A stretch of DNA of 39,776 nt from Verrucomicrobiia bacterium. GTDB taxonomy: Bacteria > Verrucomicrobiota > Verrucomicrobiia > Verrucomicrobiales > Akkermansiaceae. The stretch covers positions 1 through 39,776 of the forward strand of contig JAUIJD010000040.1 in NCBI GenBank assembly GCA_030431475.1. Direction: 5' to 3'. Each line of letters starts with the position of its first letter. Positions within the stretch are counted from its first letter, which is position 1. The notes under the pieces were generated by a model. The model ran no database searches, was not told the origin of the DNA, and saw only the letters and a program-made list of their open reading frames with translations. This document shows positions 20,001 to 28,000 of the stretch, piece by piece. A program made the translations under genes and the position numbers.

Positions 20001-21714
20001 TCACGCACTCGATCCGGTCGCCATTGCGCCGCCAGTCGAACATCGGGCTGGCGAAATACTCGGGTCCGAGCCACGGGCGGACCAGCGTGCCCGGAGCCGC
20101 CGTGCCCTCGACCAGCTTCCGCAGGACCGCTACGGTGCCGCCGCTGTCGTTCTTGAAGGTCGCGGTGAAGGTGACGTTGCCGAAGGACCCATCGACGGCG
20201 TAGGTCGCGGTGCCGGCGGTGGGGTCGCCGGTTTCGGAGACGAAGCCGACCGGCTTGTCGGCGGTGATCTCCACCGACCCGGACGCGGTGGCGAGCAGCG
20301 AGGACCAGCTCAGGACCACGTTCTCCGTGCCCATGATGGTGAGCTTGTCGGTGGCCAGCGTGGACGTTTCATCGAGGCCGGGGTTGAGGGCGGCGAAGTC
20401 GTTCCAGTAGAGGGCCCGCGTGCGGGTGCCGGCGAAGGCCTTGGTCGGCGTGTCGTCGAAATCCCACGGATCCGAGACGGTGTTGCCGGCAAGCTCGCCA
20501 CCGAGGCCGCCGGCACTCAGATACACTTCGCCGAAGCCGAGCTTGTTGTTGCCGGCCCAGTTGTTGAATTCGCCGGTCAGCGTGAAGGAACCGACCACGG
20601 TGCCGGATCCCGACGTTACCCCGATCTGAAGAAGTCCGGCCTGATCCCACGCGACGGCGAGCTCGTAGGCGGCTCCGGCGGTGAGCGGACCGGAGATCGC
20701 CTGCACGCAGGCTTCACCCGAGCTGGATCCGTTCGGACGCAGGCTGAGATCGTTCAGCGAGTCGGGCTCGTTGTTGTCGCCTGAGTTGTGCTTGGTGCAG
20801 TAGGTCGGCACTCCGTCCACCAGGATGATGGCGAAGCCGTTGGCCGTGCCGCCGTATTCGAAGAGCACGGTCGATCCGGCGAGGTCGGCGGCCGTCGGCG
20901 TCAGTTCCAGACGGACCGTGTGCCCATCGGCCACCGTGGCGCCGGGGGCGTCGAAGGTATTGCCGTCGGTGCTCGAGTCGTAGGTCGCCGAACCGGGGTC
21001 GAGCCGGACGAGTTCGTCGGAGCCATCGACGATCGCGGCGTGATCATTCCAGTAGAGTGCCCGGCAGATGTTTCCGAGGAAGGCGAAGCGGTTGCAGAGA
21101 TCGACGTCGAAGGGGGCGCCGAAATCGCTGGCCTCGTTGTTTCCGGAAAGTCCGCCGGTGGATCCGTTGTTGGTCTGGAGGCCCACCGACAGCGATTCGT
21201 TGCCGGACCAGTCGGCCGGAGTTCCGGTAAGCGTGAAGGCGTCCGGCGTGAGGGTGGTGCCGTCGTAGAGGGCGAGGTTCAGGTTGCCGGCATGGTCCCA
21301 GGTGGCGGCGAAGCTGTATTCGCTTCCCGCGGTCAGGGCGCCTCCGGATGACTGGACGGCAATCGCTGGAAGGGTCGTGTCGTTGAGGGAGGCGGGCAGG
21401 GCGGCGTCGTTGGTGCCCTGCTTGCCGATGAAGGTCGGAACGCCATCGACCAGGTAAAGGCCCGAACCGTTCGAGGTTCCGCCGATTTCCATCAGCAGCA
21501 CCGTGCCGCTGAGGTCGGCGACGTCGGGGGTGAAGGTGAGGTTGAAGGCGAAGCCATCCGCGAGCGTCGGCACCCCGATGCCGGAGACGCCACCCGCGGT
21601 CGCGCCGTCATCCACGGCGACTCCGTCGTAGTCGGCGGTGACCGGGTCGAGCTCGACGAGAATCGCGGCGTGGAGTGTCGCGCACGAGAGCAGGGACGGG
21701 AGCAGGGTTTTCAT
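17029..21714 (-). CDS. giant secreted PhoD-type phosphatase with tandem LamG-like modules
   Basis: 1561-aa exported protein starting at the ATG at 21714 (signal peptide MKTLLPSLLSCATLHA). Two tandem LamG-like modules occupy about 17-222 and 235-438; each has a GGT(S/A)NG...LVDGVPT core and ends in RALYWND. A beta-rich middle section precedes a metallophosphatase of the PhoD/alkaline phosphatase D family at about 850-1240. Its metal-site motifs are visible: SGDQFYEND (about 880), VDDHDNW (about 930) and AGDNHLPTLSH (about 1105). An Ig-like segment and a C-terminal WRLEQSETLQGAW domain follow. Known PhoD enzymes are calcium-dependent secreted phosphodiesterases; phosphate scavenging or teichoic/phospho-glycan cleavage would fit, but the substrate is unknown. 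Single-gene unit with its own box upstream. Confidence 0.88.
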   Translation of the reverse strand: MKTLLPSLLSCATLHAAILVELDPVTADYDGVAVDDGATAGGVSGIGVPTLADGFAFNLTFTPDVADLSGTVLLMEIGGTSNGSGLYLVDGVPTFIGKQGTNDAALPASLNDTTLPAIAVQSSGGALTAGSEYSFAATWDHAGNLNLALYDGTTLTPDAFTLTGTPADWSGNESLSVGLQTNNGSTGGLSGNNEASDFGAPFDVDLCNRFAFLGNICRALYWNDHAAIVDGSDELVRLDPGSATYDSSTDGNTFDAPGATVADGHTVRLELTPTAADLAGSTVLFEYGGTANGFAIILVDGVPTYCTKHNSGDNNEPDSLNDLSLRPNGSSSGEACVQAISGPLTAGAAYELAVAWDQAGLLQIGVTSGSGTVVGSFTLTGEFNNWAGNNKLGFGEVYLSAGGLGGELAGNTVSDPWDFDDTPTKAFAGTRTRALYWNDFAALNPGLDETSTLATDKLTIMGTENVVLSWSSLLATASGSVEITADKPVGFVSETGDPTAGTATYAVDGSFGNVTFTATFKNDSGGTVAVLRKLVEGTAAPGTLVRPWLGPEYFASPMFDWRRNGDRIECVTAGNNRRIDLLSRQLQPTSSLDMTVELARLDASFDGLAGFRFAAKGAIKTDYRHNIIQSFGFHAGLDTDGTLVLDDQSVAADFPLGAWQKLRLVLTPNGPNHDVTLEQLDPTNSAVLASVSKSIPSSEIVGNLLLLSDHPSINNNSAPWGSPVTAFRNWSHTGTDLAGSDDQHWGPILWTQYTLSKGTLKLSAQFAPLGIDENRTARLEIDTGSGWTQVDTAPIEQTTDLALFRIDNWPHTTDIPIRVTYLFGDTGSDVHREGLVRADPVDQESVSIAALACMRDLNFPNQEIVEGIVRTDPDVLFFSGDQFYENDYAYTPKIEAPFERARLDMLRKWFMFGWTFRDVMADRPSIAIVDDHDNWMANLWGSGGQALQGGLANGGYLMERDFVNATQRVQAAHLPDPYDFTTVDRGIEVYYTDFLYGRVSFAILEDRKFKTGPNEVGGAEFPTINDAELLSERQHDFIRDWARDWAGADFKATLCQTVFEQSHTHAGGGAEFAPIVADQDANGWPNPARNEAVRLLRKAFPVMIAGDNHLPTLSHIGVDAHEDAFLAYSSPATAVGFPRKWDPANDAATASTKVAGFPDYPQDAFDENPTFNGVPYLGRYTSDHGSPQTIVAIGNPVVWGGNTFGSVDLLADKSSGFGIVRFNKRTRDVTIEAYRIDADFSSPEPSQFDDWPVTVRQTDNYGRDAVAYLPRVEDPSFVHPVFEIIDESDDSLVYSIRSWTPAFRPHVFTPGGTYTVRYGSPETDTWVELTGQTPSAIPGVSIESFTASERFILAGDRIDLHWDCPGATSIEIDQGVGDVTLLAFNGIGTVSASPTSDTTYTLTADDGGSPLNATVTVRVFPTYEDWRELHFTPAELLDVEISGDTANPDGDIFDNHTEYLLQYDPRLPTRAPAGVIIPLDPGFEPRFELPEPLLPTHSWRLEQSETLQGAWTPLTEEETRRSAGALNPPSGTPTVILSPTAAWPLAESRQFLRANLIELAP
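20401..21666 (-). repeat. tandem LamG-like module duplication within the PhoD protein gene
   Basis: Two consecutive modules of about 205 residues (codons about 17-222 and 235-438) align over their whole length. Shared landmarks are a (V/R)LDP start, LTFTPDVADLSG versus LELTPTAADLAG, IGGTSNG versus YGGTANG, LVDGVPT, TLTG(T/E)...W(S/A)GN and a final RALYWND. The residues have diverged, so the duplication is old. A third copy lies in the adjacent 1749-aa protein. Confidence 0.75.
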
Positions 21715-21797
21715 GGCGTCGTGGGAGGGTGGTGGCGGCGGAGAGACTTCAGCGCAGCTCTACCATCAGGCACGGCAGACCTGTCGCCAAATAGAAC

Positions 21798-21820
21798 ATC
21801 TCGTGAGAGCGGACGGCGTT
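21798..21820 (-). promoter_or_regulatory. shared AACG-N14-GAGAT box upstream of the PhoD protein gene
   Basis: AACG (21820-21817), 14 bases, then GAGAT (21802-21798) on the minus strand, 84 nt before the ATG. The second half differs by one base from the GAAAT of other copies. It sits just beyond the terminator of the PEP-CTERM gene, as expected for a fresh promoter. Confidence 0.45.
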
Positions 21821-21831
21821 CTTCCGGTACA

Positions 21832-21870
21832 CAACAAAGCCCCGGCGGTTCAGACGCGACCGACCGGGGC
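21832..21870 (-). terminator. rho-independent terminator of the PEP-CTERM gene
   Basis: On the minus strand GCCCCGGTCGGT pairs with ACCGCCGGGGC (arms 21870-21859 and 21849-21839, one bulged base), followed by TTTGTTG (21838-21832). It begins 18 nt after the PEP-CTERM gene stop and lies upstream of the PhoD gene's own promoter-like box. Confidence 0.8.
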
Positions 21871-21888
21871 GTCGAAGTTGGTCGGCGC

Positions 21889-22671
21889 TCATCGACGCCG
21901 ACGCAGAAGCCCGAGGAAACCGAGTCCACCGAGCAGCGCGATGCTCGGTTCCGGGACGGTGACGACGACATTGTCAATCACGCCGAAGAAGTTGGTCGCG
22001 TCATTGCCGTTGTCGAAGCCTTCCAGCAGCAGCCCCGAGGCGCTCAGTCCGCCATTGGCGAAGTTGGCGGTATTGACCGCGACGGACTGGTTTCCGGAAA
22101 TGCTGGCGAGCGTCTCAAGATTGGTCAGCGTCCAGTTCAGGGTGTAGTCACCCGCGGCGGCGTTCACGGCGACGAAGGTTGCGGAGAAGTTCTGCCAGAC
22201 ATCCTCGCCATAGTTGGTCTCGGTCTGGTCGGTCCCGTCGAGCTTGATCAACTGGTCCCGGTCGTGGCGCATGAACACATCGCGTCCACCGGTTCCTTGG
22301 AGTGCGACGCGGACGCTGTCCGGATCGTTCGCATTGCCCGTCGGGCCTCGGTCGTTGTAGAAATCGAAGCTGATCGTCATGCCCCCGATCAGTTGGGGCG
22401 ACGCGAACATTGCCTGGATGTTGTTGACGTCGGGAGTGCCGCCGCCACCGATCAGGGCCTGGGCGGAAGTGTTGCCGACCGTTTCCGGGTTGGCGCCGAC
22501 GCTGATGGCGTTCAAGGCATTGGTGTAGCTGCCTCCGACGTTGGAGCCGCTGATGGCCGGTAGGTTGCCGATCGTGTCGTCTTCGAAGTCTTCGGAGAAG
22601 ACCACGGTCGCGGCGTGAGTCATCGATATCGTGGCGATCAGAGCGAGGGTTGGGGCAATGGCGGGCTTCAT
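21889..22671 (-). CDS. PEP-CTERM sorting-domain surface protein
   Basis: 260-aa exported protein beginning at the ATG at 22671 with signal peptide MKPAIAPTLALIATISMTHA. The middle is a single beta-sandwich-like domain opening with VFSEDFEDDTIG, a pattern typical of LamG/concanavalin-like surface proteins. The C-terminus is a textbook PEP-CTERM signal: VPEPS, then a hydrophobic helix ALLGGLGFLGLL, then RRRR. Such proteins are recognised by an exosortase; none is encoded here. The ORF is open far upstream (to 23250) only because it runs antiparallel in frame with the preceding gene. It has its own upstream box and a downstream hairpin terminator, so it is monocistronic. Confidence 0.9.
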   Translation of the reverse strand: MKPAIAPTLALIATISMTHAATVVFSEDFEDDTIGNLPAISGSNVGGSYTNALNAISVGANPETVGNTSAQALIGGGGTPDVNNIQAMFASPQLIGGMTISFDFYNDRGPTGNANDPDSVRVALQGTGGRDVFMRHDRDQLIKLDGTDQTETNYGEDVWQNFSATFVAVNAAAGDYTLNWTLTNLETLASISGNQSVAVNTANFANGGLSASGLLLEGFDNGNDATNFFGVIDNVVVTVPEPSIALLGGLGFLGLLRRRR

Positions 22672-22735
22672 GGGGATTTCGGCGTGGGGATGATGTCTTG
22701 GGTCCGGAGGCGGTGAACGCTCCCGGCACCATGAT

Positions 22736-22758
22736 ATTTCCCCCGGGTGGGAAGCGTT
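22736..22758 (-). promoter_or_regulatory. shared AACG-N14-GAAAT box upstream of the PEP-CTERM gene
   Basis: AACG (22758-22755) and GAAAT (22740-22736) with a 14-base spacer, 65 nt before the ATG, inside the 128-base gap after the GH43/GH-A fusion gene. From CAATT to CATGGT it also aligns well with the pseudopilin gene's upstream region, beyond the two core elements. Confidence 0.55.
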
Positions 22759-22799
22759 CTTGGTAATTGCATTTTTCCGAACTGAAGCCGCCGAGGGGG

Positions 22800-24857
22800 C
22801 TACGGACGGGCCGTCAACTTGCGAATCAGGCGGACCTCCGCGTCGTCGTAGGGAGTCCCATCGCGACGGAACACGTCGTGGAACCAGGGATCGGGTTCGG
22901 CGGTGTAGGTGTTCTTCCACGAGTCCCATGGGTAGATCGTCTGCGACTTCCCATCGACCAAGCCCCAGTTGTAGGCGCCGACCCGGTGTTGGTGGAAGAT
23001 CGGCAGGATGCCTTCGAACGTCGATCCGTTGCCGCGGGCCATATACTCGGTGCAGAGGATGGGGCGGTCGTGGGTCTTGAGGCCCTCGACCATCCGACGG
23101 GTGTCCTTCGGCCCATTGTAGCTGTGGAACGAGATCACGTCCGACTGACCGAGCATGAGCTGTTCGAGACCGTCGGGGTTCTCCAGCCAGTTCGGTCCGC
23201 CCCAGACGCCGGCGGTGAGAGGTTGCGCGGGACCGATCTCCCGGACCCATGCGAAGGTGCGGAAGAGCAGCTCGTAGGCGCGTCGCTTCTTGAGGGCTGG
23301 CTTGAGATCCGGCTCCTTGCTGCCGCCGCCGAAGTTGCCACCGTTGGCGTTGTCCGGTTCGTTGAAGAGGTCCCAGACGAGGACCCGCTCGTCGTCCTTG
23401 AAGCGCTTGACCACGGCACGGACGTAGGGCTCGAGCGCGTCCTGCCTGGTGGGGTCATCAAGGATCTCGCGGCCCGGCGACTGGATCCAGCCGGAGTTGT
23501 GGACGCGGGGAGTGGGCTCGGGTTGCTCTCCTGCCTTTGGGTAGGGATTCCACACGCCGTCGAAGATCACGAACATCGTCCGGATGCCGTGCTTGTCGGC
23601 GATTGAAAGGTAGCGGTCCACCCGGTCGAGGAATCCGTCCGGGTCCTGCTGCCAGGCGAGGTCGTGCAGGTAAACCCGCATCGTGTTCATGCCGATGGCG
23701 GCCGCCCAGCCGAGCTCGCGGTCGATCGTTTCGGGGTCGAAGGTGTCGGCCTGCCACATCTCGAGCGGGTTGATCGCCGTCGAGGGAACGAAGTTGGCAC
23801 CGACCGGCCAGACGGTCTTGTCGTACCATGCGTTCGCCTTTTCCACGGACCAGCGGGGCGGGAGGATGGACTTGAGATCGAGCGCCGCGTCGCGATCGCA
23901 GACGAGCTGGTCGCCCTCGATCGTGAGTTCGGCGATCTGCAGGAAGGACTTCTTCTGATGCACGGTGCGTTTCTCCGCCTTCGGCGTGGGATAAGGGCGG
24001 TTGGGCTCGACGTGGTAGAAGATGAAGGCGCGGCCGTCGCGGACGATGACCGAGGGATGGCGGGCCCGGGTCGCGTCCTGGGAACCCGTGCCGGGCTCCT
24101 TGAGGATTCGAGGCTTCTGGGTCCAGGTGACGGCATCGTCGGAGCGGAACACGGCGAGACCGTCGTGCGGGTCGGTGAGCATCCACCAGGCATCGCCGAA
24201 CTCGAAGATGTAGGGCGCCTCCTGATAGCCGAAGCCGCGGTCCTTGGCGTTGATGTCTCCGGGGCACTTGCCGCGCTTGTCCCAGCTCTCGAGGTCCTTG
24301 CTGACCGCCCACTGGATGCCGCCGCCGCCTCCGGTCCGGTGGTAGGCGCGGTACTCGTCACCGATCTTGATCAGCGTGGCGTCGATCGGGTCGGGCTGCT
24401 GGAACGCCGGCACGCCCTTCAGCTTCCAGCCATCGACAGGATCATCGAGCGGGGCGACGTAGTGGCGGATCACGCCCTTGCCTCCCCAGGGTGGCTTGGC
24501 GTTGTCCTTGTAGGTGACGAACATGTGCAGCTCGCCGTTGGTCACGATGACCCCGGGGGCCCAATAGGTGACCGGCATGTCGGGTTCGCCGGGGGCGCCA
24601 TCGAAGGAGCAGTAGCCCCGGAAGGTCCAGTGGACGAGGTCGGGCGAACTGATCACGCCGATGGGCGTGCCGACGTAGGTGCCGGTCTTCCGCTCGGCCC
24701 GGCGGGCGGTGTAGTAGATGAAATACTCGCCGGCCTCATTGTTCCAGACGATCTCCGGATCGCAGGAGCCATGGTAGTGCGGGTCGGCGAACAGGGGCTT
24801 GGGAGGAGCTTCGGCGAGGGCCAGAAAGGGAAGCAGCAGGGCGATCAGGAATCTCAT
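22800..24857 (-). CDS. secreted two-domain glycosidase: GH43-like propeller fused to clan GH-A barrel
   Basis: 685-aa exported enzyme; the ATG at 24857 opens the signal peptide MRFLIALLLPFLALAEA. Residues about 20-360 look like a five-bladed GH43/GH32-type propeller: CDPEIVWN supplies the N-terminal Asp, PIDATLIKIGDEY the middle Asp, and QEAPYIFEFGDAWWML the general-acid Glu. Residues about 365-680 are a TIM-barrel glycosidase of clan GH-A (GH5-like), with acid/base Glu500 in LFNEP and nucleophile Glu604 in CTEYMARG. The barrel is paralogous to the stand-alone enzyme at 37639-38898: both share RWSVEK.NAWYD, MRVYLHDLAW-type motifs and a WFHD(V/L)F...TPYD ending. Substrate not determinable; an arabinan, xylan or galactan side-chain role would fit the neighbours. 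No promoter-like box was found in the 162-base upstream gap. Confidence 0.87.
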   Translation of the reverse strand: MRFLIALLLPFLALAEAPPKPLFADPHYHGSCDPEIVWNNEAGEYFIYYTARRAERKTGTYVGTPIGVISSPDLVHWTFRGYCSFDGAPGEPDMPVTYWAPGVIVTNGELHMFVTYKDNAKPPWGGKGVIRHYVAPLDDPVDGWKLKGVPAFQQPDPIDATLIKIGDEYRAYHRTGGGGGIQWAVSKDLESWDKRGKCPGDINAKDRGFGYQEAPYIFEFGDAWWMLTDPHDGLAVFRSDDAVTWTQKPRILKEPGTGSQDATRARHPSVIVRDGRAFIFYHVEPNRPYPTPKAEKRTVHQKKSFLQIAELTIEGDQLVCDRDAALDLKSILPPRWSVEKANAWYDKTVWPVGANFVPSTAINPLEMWQADTFDPETIDRELGWAAAIGMNTMRVYLHDLAWQQDPDGFLDRVDRYLSIADKHGIRTMFVIFDGVWNPYPKAGEQPEPTPRVHNSGWIQSPGREILDDPTRQDALEPYVRAVVKRFKDDERVLVWDLFNEPDNANGGNFGGGSKEPDLKPALKKRRAYELLFRTFAWVREIGPAQPLTAGVWGGPNWLENPDGLEQLMLGQSDVISFHSYNGPKDTRRMVEGLKTHDRPILCTEYMARGNGSTFEGILPIFHQHRVGAYNWGLVDGKSQTIYPWDSWKNTYTAEPDPWFHDVFRRDGTPYDDAEVRLIRKLTARP

Positions 24858-25019
24858 GAGGAAGGGCGGGGCGCTATCCGGAGATGTGCCGAAACCGCGA
24901 GGTGTTGCCGCTTTCCCGGGGGAGCAGATCGGCGGCGGATGGGAGCAGCGAGGCCCGGTCGGCGCCGACGAAGGCCCTGCCCCCGGGCGGGGGGGAAGGG
25001 TCATTCAAGGTGAGATGGT

Positions 25020-28000
25020 CTAAGGACGAGTGGCGACGAACCTTCCGAAGAGCCTGCCGTCGACCGCATTGGTGGCAGGGACGACGATGGAGACGTCGTC
25101 GGCACCCGCGGCATTCTCGCTGACGCCGACCGTGACGCCGTCGCCGTCCGGTCCGCTGTCGGTTGCGCCGACCGCGACGTCGTTCCAGTTCACGAGATCC
25201 GTCGACCAGCGGAAGGTCTGGGTGGTGATGCCTTCGGAGTCGTCCTCGCGGGCGAAGCTGAAGGTGAAGTTCCCCCCGCTTTCGCCGCCCTGCGGGAGGA
25301 TGGCGAAGTTCGCCACCATCGGGTCGCCGCCGAGCACGAAGTTGAGGCCGTTGGCGATGCCGTCGCCGTTGGCGTCCTCGTCGAAGCCGGTCGGTCCGCT
25401 GGTGATGTTGGTCGAGGCCCAGTTGTCGTAGGCGTCGCCGCCGCCGGCGGTGTAGCTGAGTTCGACGTTGAGGCCGTTCTGAACGACCGCCCACGAGCCC
25501 GTCCCGGTGAAGGCGGAGGCGTCGACGGTGATGTTGGCGCCGTCAAAGCCGGTGATCGCGTTGGTCGCCTGCATGATCACCAGGGTCGCGTTGGTCTCGG
25601 CAAAGTCCGCGGGGACGAGGGAGCCGAGGCGGATCTCCAGTCCGCCGGGCGAAAGTCCCGAAAGGTCGAGGTCGTCGGCGACCAGCAGGTCGTAGTCGGT
25701 CCCGGCAACCGCGCCGAGGTCGTCGCCGCCGTTCCAGTCGAGGATCTCCACCTCGAAGCTGGATCCGTCGTTGAAGGTCACGGTGTTGGTCACCGTGGCG
25801 GTGCCGACCGTGGTCTGGTCCACGTTGTCGGGATCGGCGGAGTCCGGGGTGCCGTCATTGTCCTGGTCGCCGTCGATGCCGGCTCCGAAGGATCCGGAAA
25901 GGTCGATGGCCATGCCGCAGGCCCCATCGAGGAGAAGCGTGCCGGCGGCGCCGACGGCGAGGTCGGCGGAGTTGTTGGCGAACCCGTCGTCGAGACCAAA
26001 GGTCCCCGCGTTCACCGTGATCTCGGTGGAAACCGCGTTGAACGTGCCGCCTCGCTGAAGGACCTGGGTGCCGTCGCCTTCCTTGACGAAGTCGATGAAG
26101 TCGTTGGTGTCCCGGATGTTGCGACTGTAGTTGTAGTATTCACCCGCGGGAACATCGAGCGTGACGACCGCGATGTCGGCGCCGTCGTTGTCCAGCGACT
26201 TGGTGTCTCCGCCGCCGCCGCCGACATCACTCAGGCCGGCGATGGTGATGCTGTGGCCGTTCAGGTCCACGATGCCCTTGGTGCCGTTGTTGACGATCGT
26301 CAGAGCGGCGGAGGAGGGGAGCGCATCGTCGGCACCGAGGACGATCACACCGGTCTGGAGCTCGGTGTCGCCGGTGTAGGCCTGGACGCTGTTCAGCGTG
26401 ATCAGGTCCGTGTTCCCGGCGTTGAATCGGTAGCCATGATTGCCGGTGAGCGTGCCCGGATCCCAGGTGCCGGGAGCGGGTTGGGTCGTGAGATCGAGGT
26501 TGAGGCCGAGCACGCTGTCGCGATCTCCGGAGATGCGGGCACTCAGCCCGGTGAAATCGCTCCACGGATTGGCTCCGAGGACGTCGATCCGCAGCTCGCC
26601 GCCGGTCATGGTGAAGCGGTTGAGGTCGGTAAGCGCCGGGTCGAGGCCGAAGGTTTCGGGACGCGGGGCATCCATGCGTCCGGCTTCGAGGGTGGTCGTG
26701 CCGGCGTAGTCGTTCGTCTCCGCGAGGAACTGGTCGCCCTCGCCGCGCTTGACGATGTTGAAGTCGTTGTTCGCGCCCCCGTTCTCCCCGAGCATGCCGT
26801 CGAAGGTGTAGGCTGCCCCTTCCTCGACATCGAAGATCAGGTCGGCGTTGGCCCCGGAGTTGACCACCGTCGCCTGGTCGGTGAACGACGCGAGGCCCCC
26901 GGTCACCAGCGAGGCGCCACCGAGGTCGATCTGGTTGTCGTTCAGGGTCAGGGCGGAGCCTGCCGGGAGGGAGCCACCCGGGAAGACGATGTCGCCACCA
27001 TAGATCACCGTCGGCCCGGTGTAGTCGACCGTGCCGCTGAGAGTCAGGGTGTTGGCGCCGATCTTGGTCACCCCGATGGGGCCGGTGAGGTTGCCGGGGT
27101 AGTCGAAGTTGCCGGACGAAGTATCGAAGGCCAGCCCGGAGCCGACCTCGAACACGGCATCGGCGAGGATGCTGTCGAAGTCCGCAACCGAGAGCGAGCC
27201 GGTGTCGCCGCCGAGGGCGGCGTCCGCCTCCACGGTGGTGAGCGTGAGGTCCGGGATCGCGTCGAGGTCGTCGACGACCAGTGCGCCCTGGCTCACCTGC
27301 GTCGCACCGAGGTAGGAGTTCGAGGTGTTGGTGAGCTTGAGCACGCCGTCGCCCGTCTTCTGGAATCCGCCGTCGCCGCTGAGCGTGCCGCTGAGGACGC
27401 CGTTGACCGGGGCGGCGCCGTTCTCCGAGCGGAAGCCGTAGTTGGTGCCGCTGGTCGGCAGGACGACCGGATTGACCAACGTCGTGGTGTGAGTGGATTC
27501 GGCGCTGCCGAGCTGCAGGTTGAGGGCGCCGGAATCCGGGATGAAGTCGACGTCGCCGAAGGTAAGGGTCGCGCCGGCTCCGCCGATGTCGATGGTGCGG
27601 TCCGCTCCCAGGGCGCCGAACCCTCCGCCGGCGAGCCATTGCACTTCGCCGAATCCCGGGCCGATATCCCAGGTGAAGTCGGCTGGATTGCCGCCATCAA
27701 GGTCAGCGCCGATGTTGAGGAAGGGATTGGCCCCGTTGAAGATCACGGTCGTGTCGAGCGACAGCGAATCGGAGCTGAGGATGTTGACGCTGGCTCCGGT
27801 GAGGGTGGTCGTGCCGGTGTATTCGTTGAACCCGGAGAGGTCGACGTTGGCACCGTTTGATACGGTGATCGCCCCGTCCCCGAGAATGTCGCCCTCGAGG
27901 ACCTGGTCGGCCTGGATGTCGAGCACGCTGTTCACCCCGACGAGATCGATCAGGTTCGCGGGGTCACCGAGCGGGCCGAGGGCGGTCAGCGTGGATCCAT

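Noticed and set aside
11085-20784. Very long plus-strand open frames (944, 903 and 873 codons at 11085-13919, 14124-16835 and 18163-20784)
   Set aside because: They are antisense shadows of the giant minus-strand genes. High GC suppresses stop codons, and the translations are Val/Gly/Asp/Arg-rich with no signal peptide, domain or motif.
21889-23250. A 453-aa protein beginning at 23250 with the PEP-CTERM domain at its end
   Set aside because: The upstream extension lies in the wrong frame over the conserved glycosidase gene and is Arg/Pro-rich; the ATG at 22671 starts a proper signal peptide.
24965-25019. C-rich/G-rich imperfect hairpin after the 1279-aa protein gene
   Set aside because: The stem has mismatches and no T-tract follows; low-complexity GC sequence explains it.
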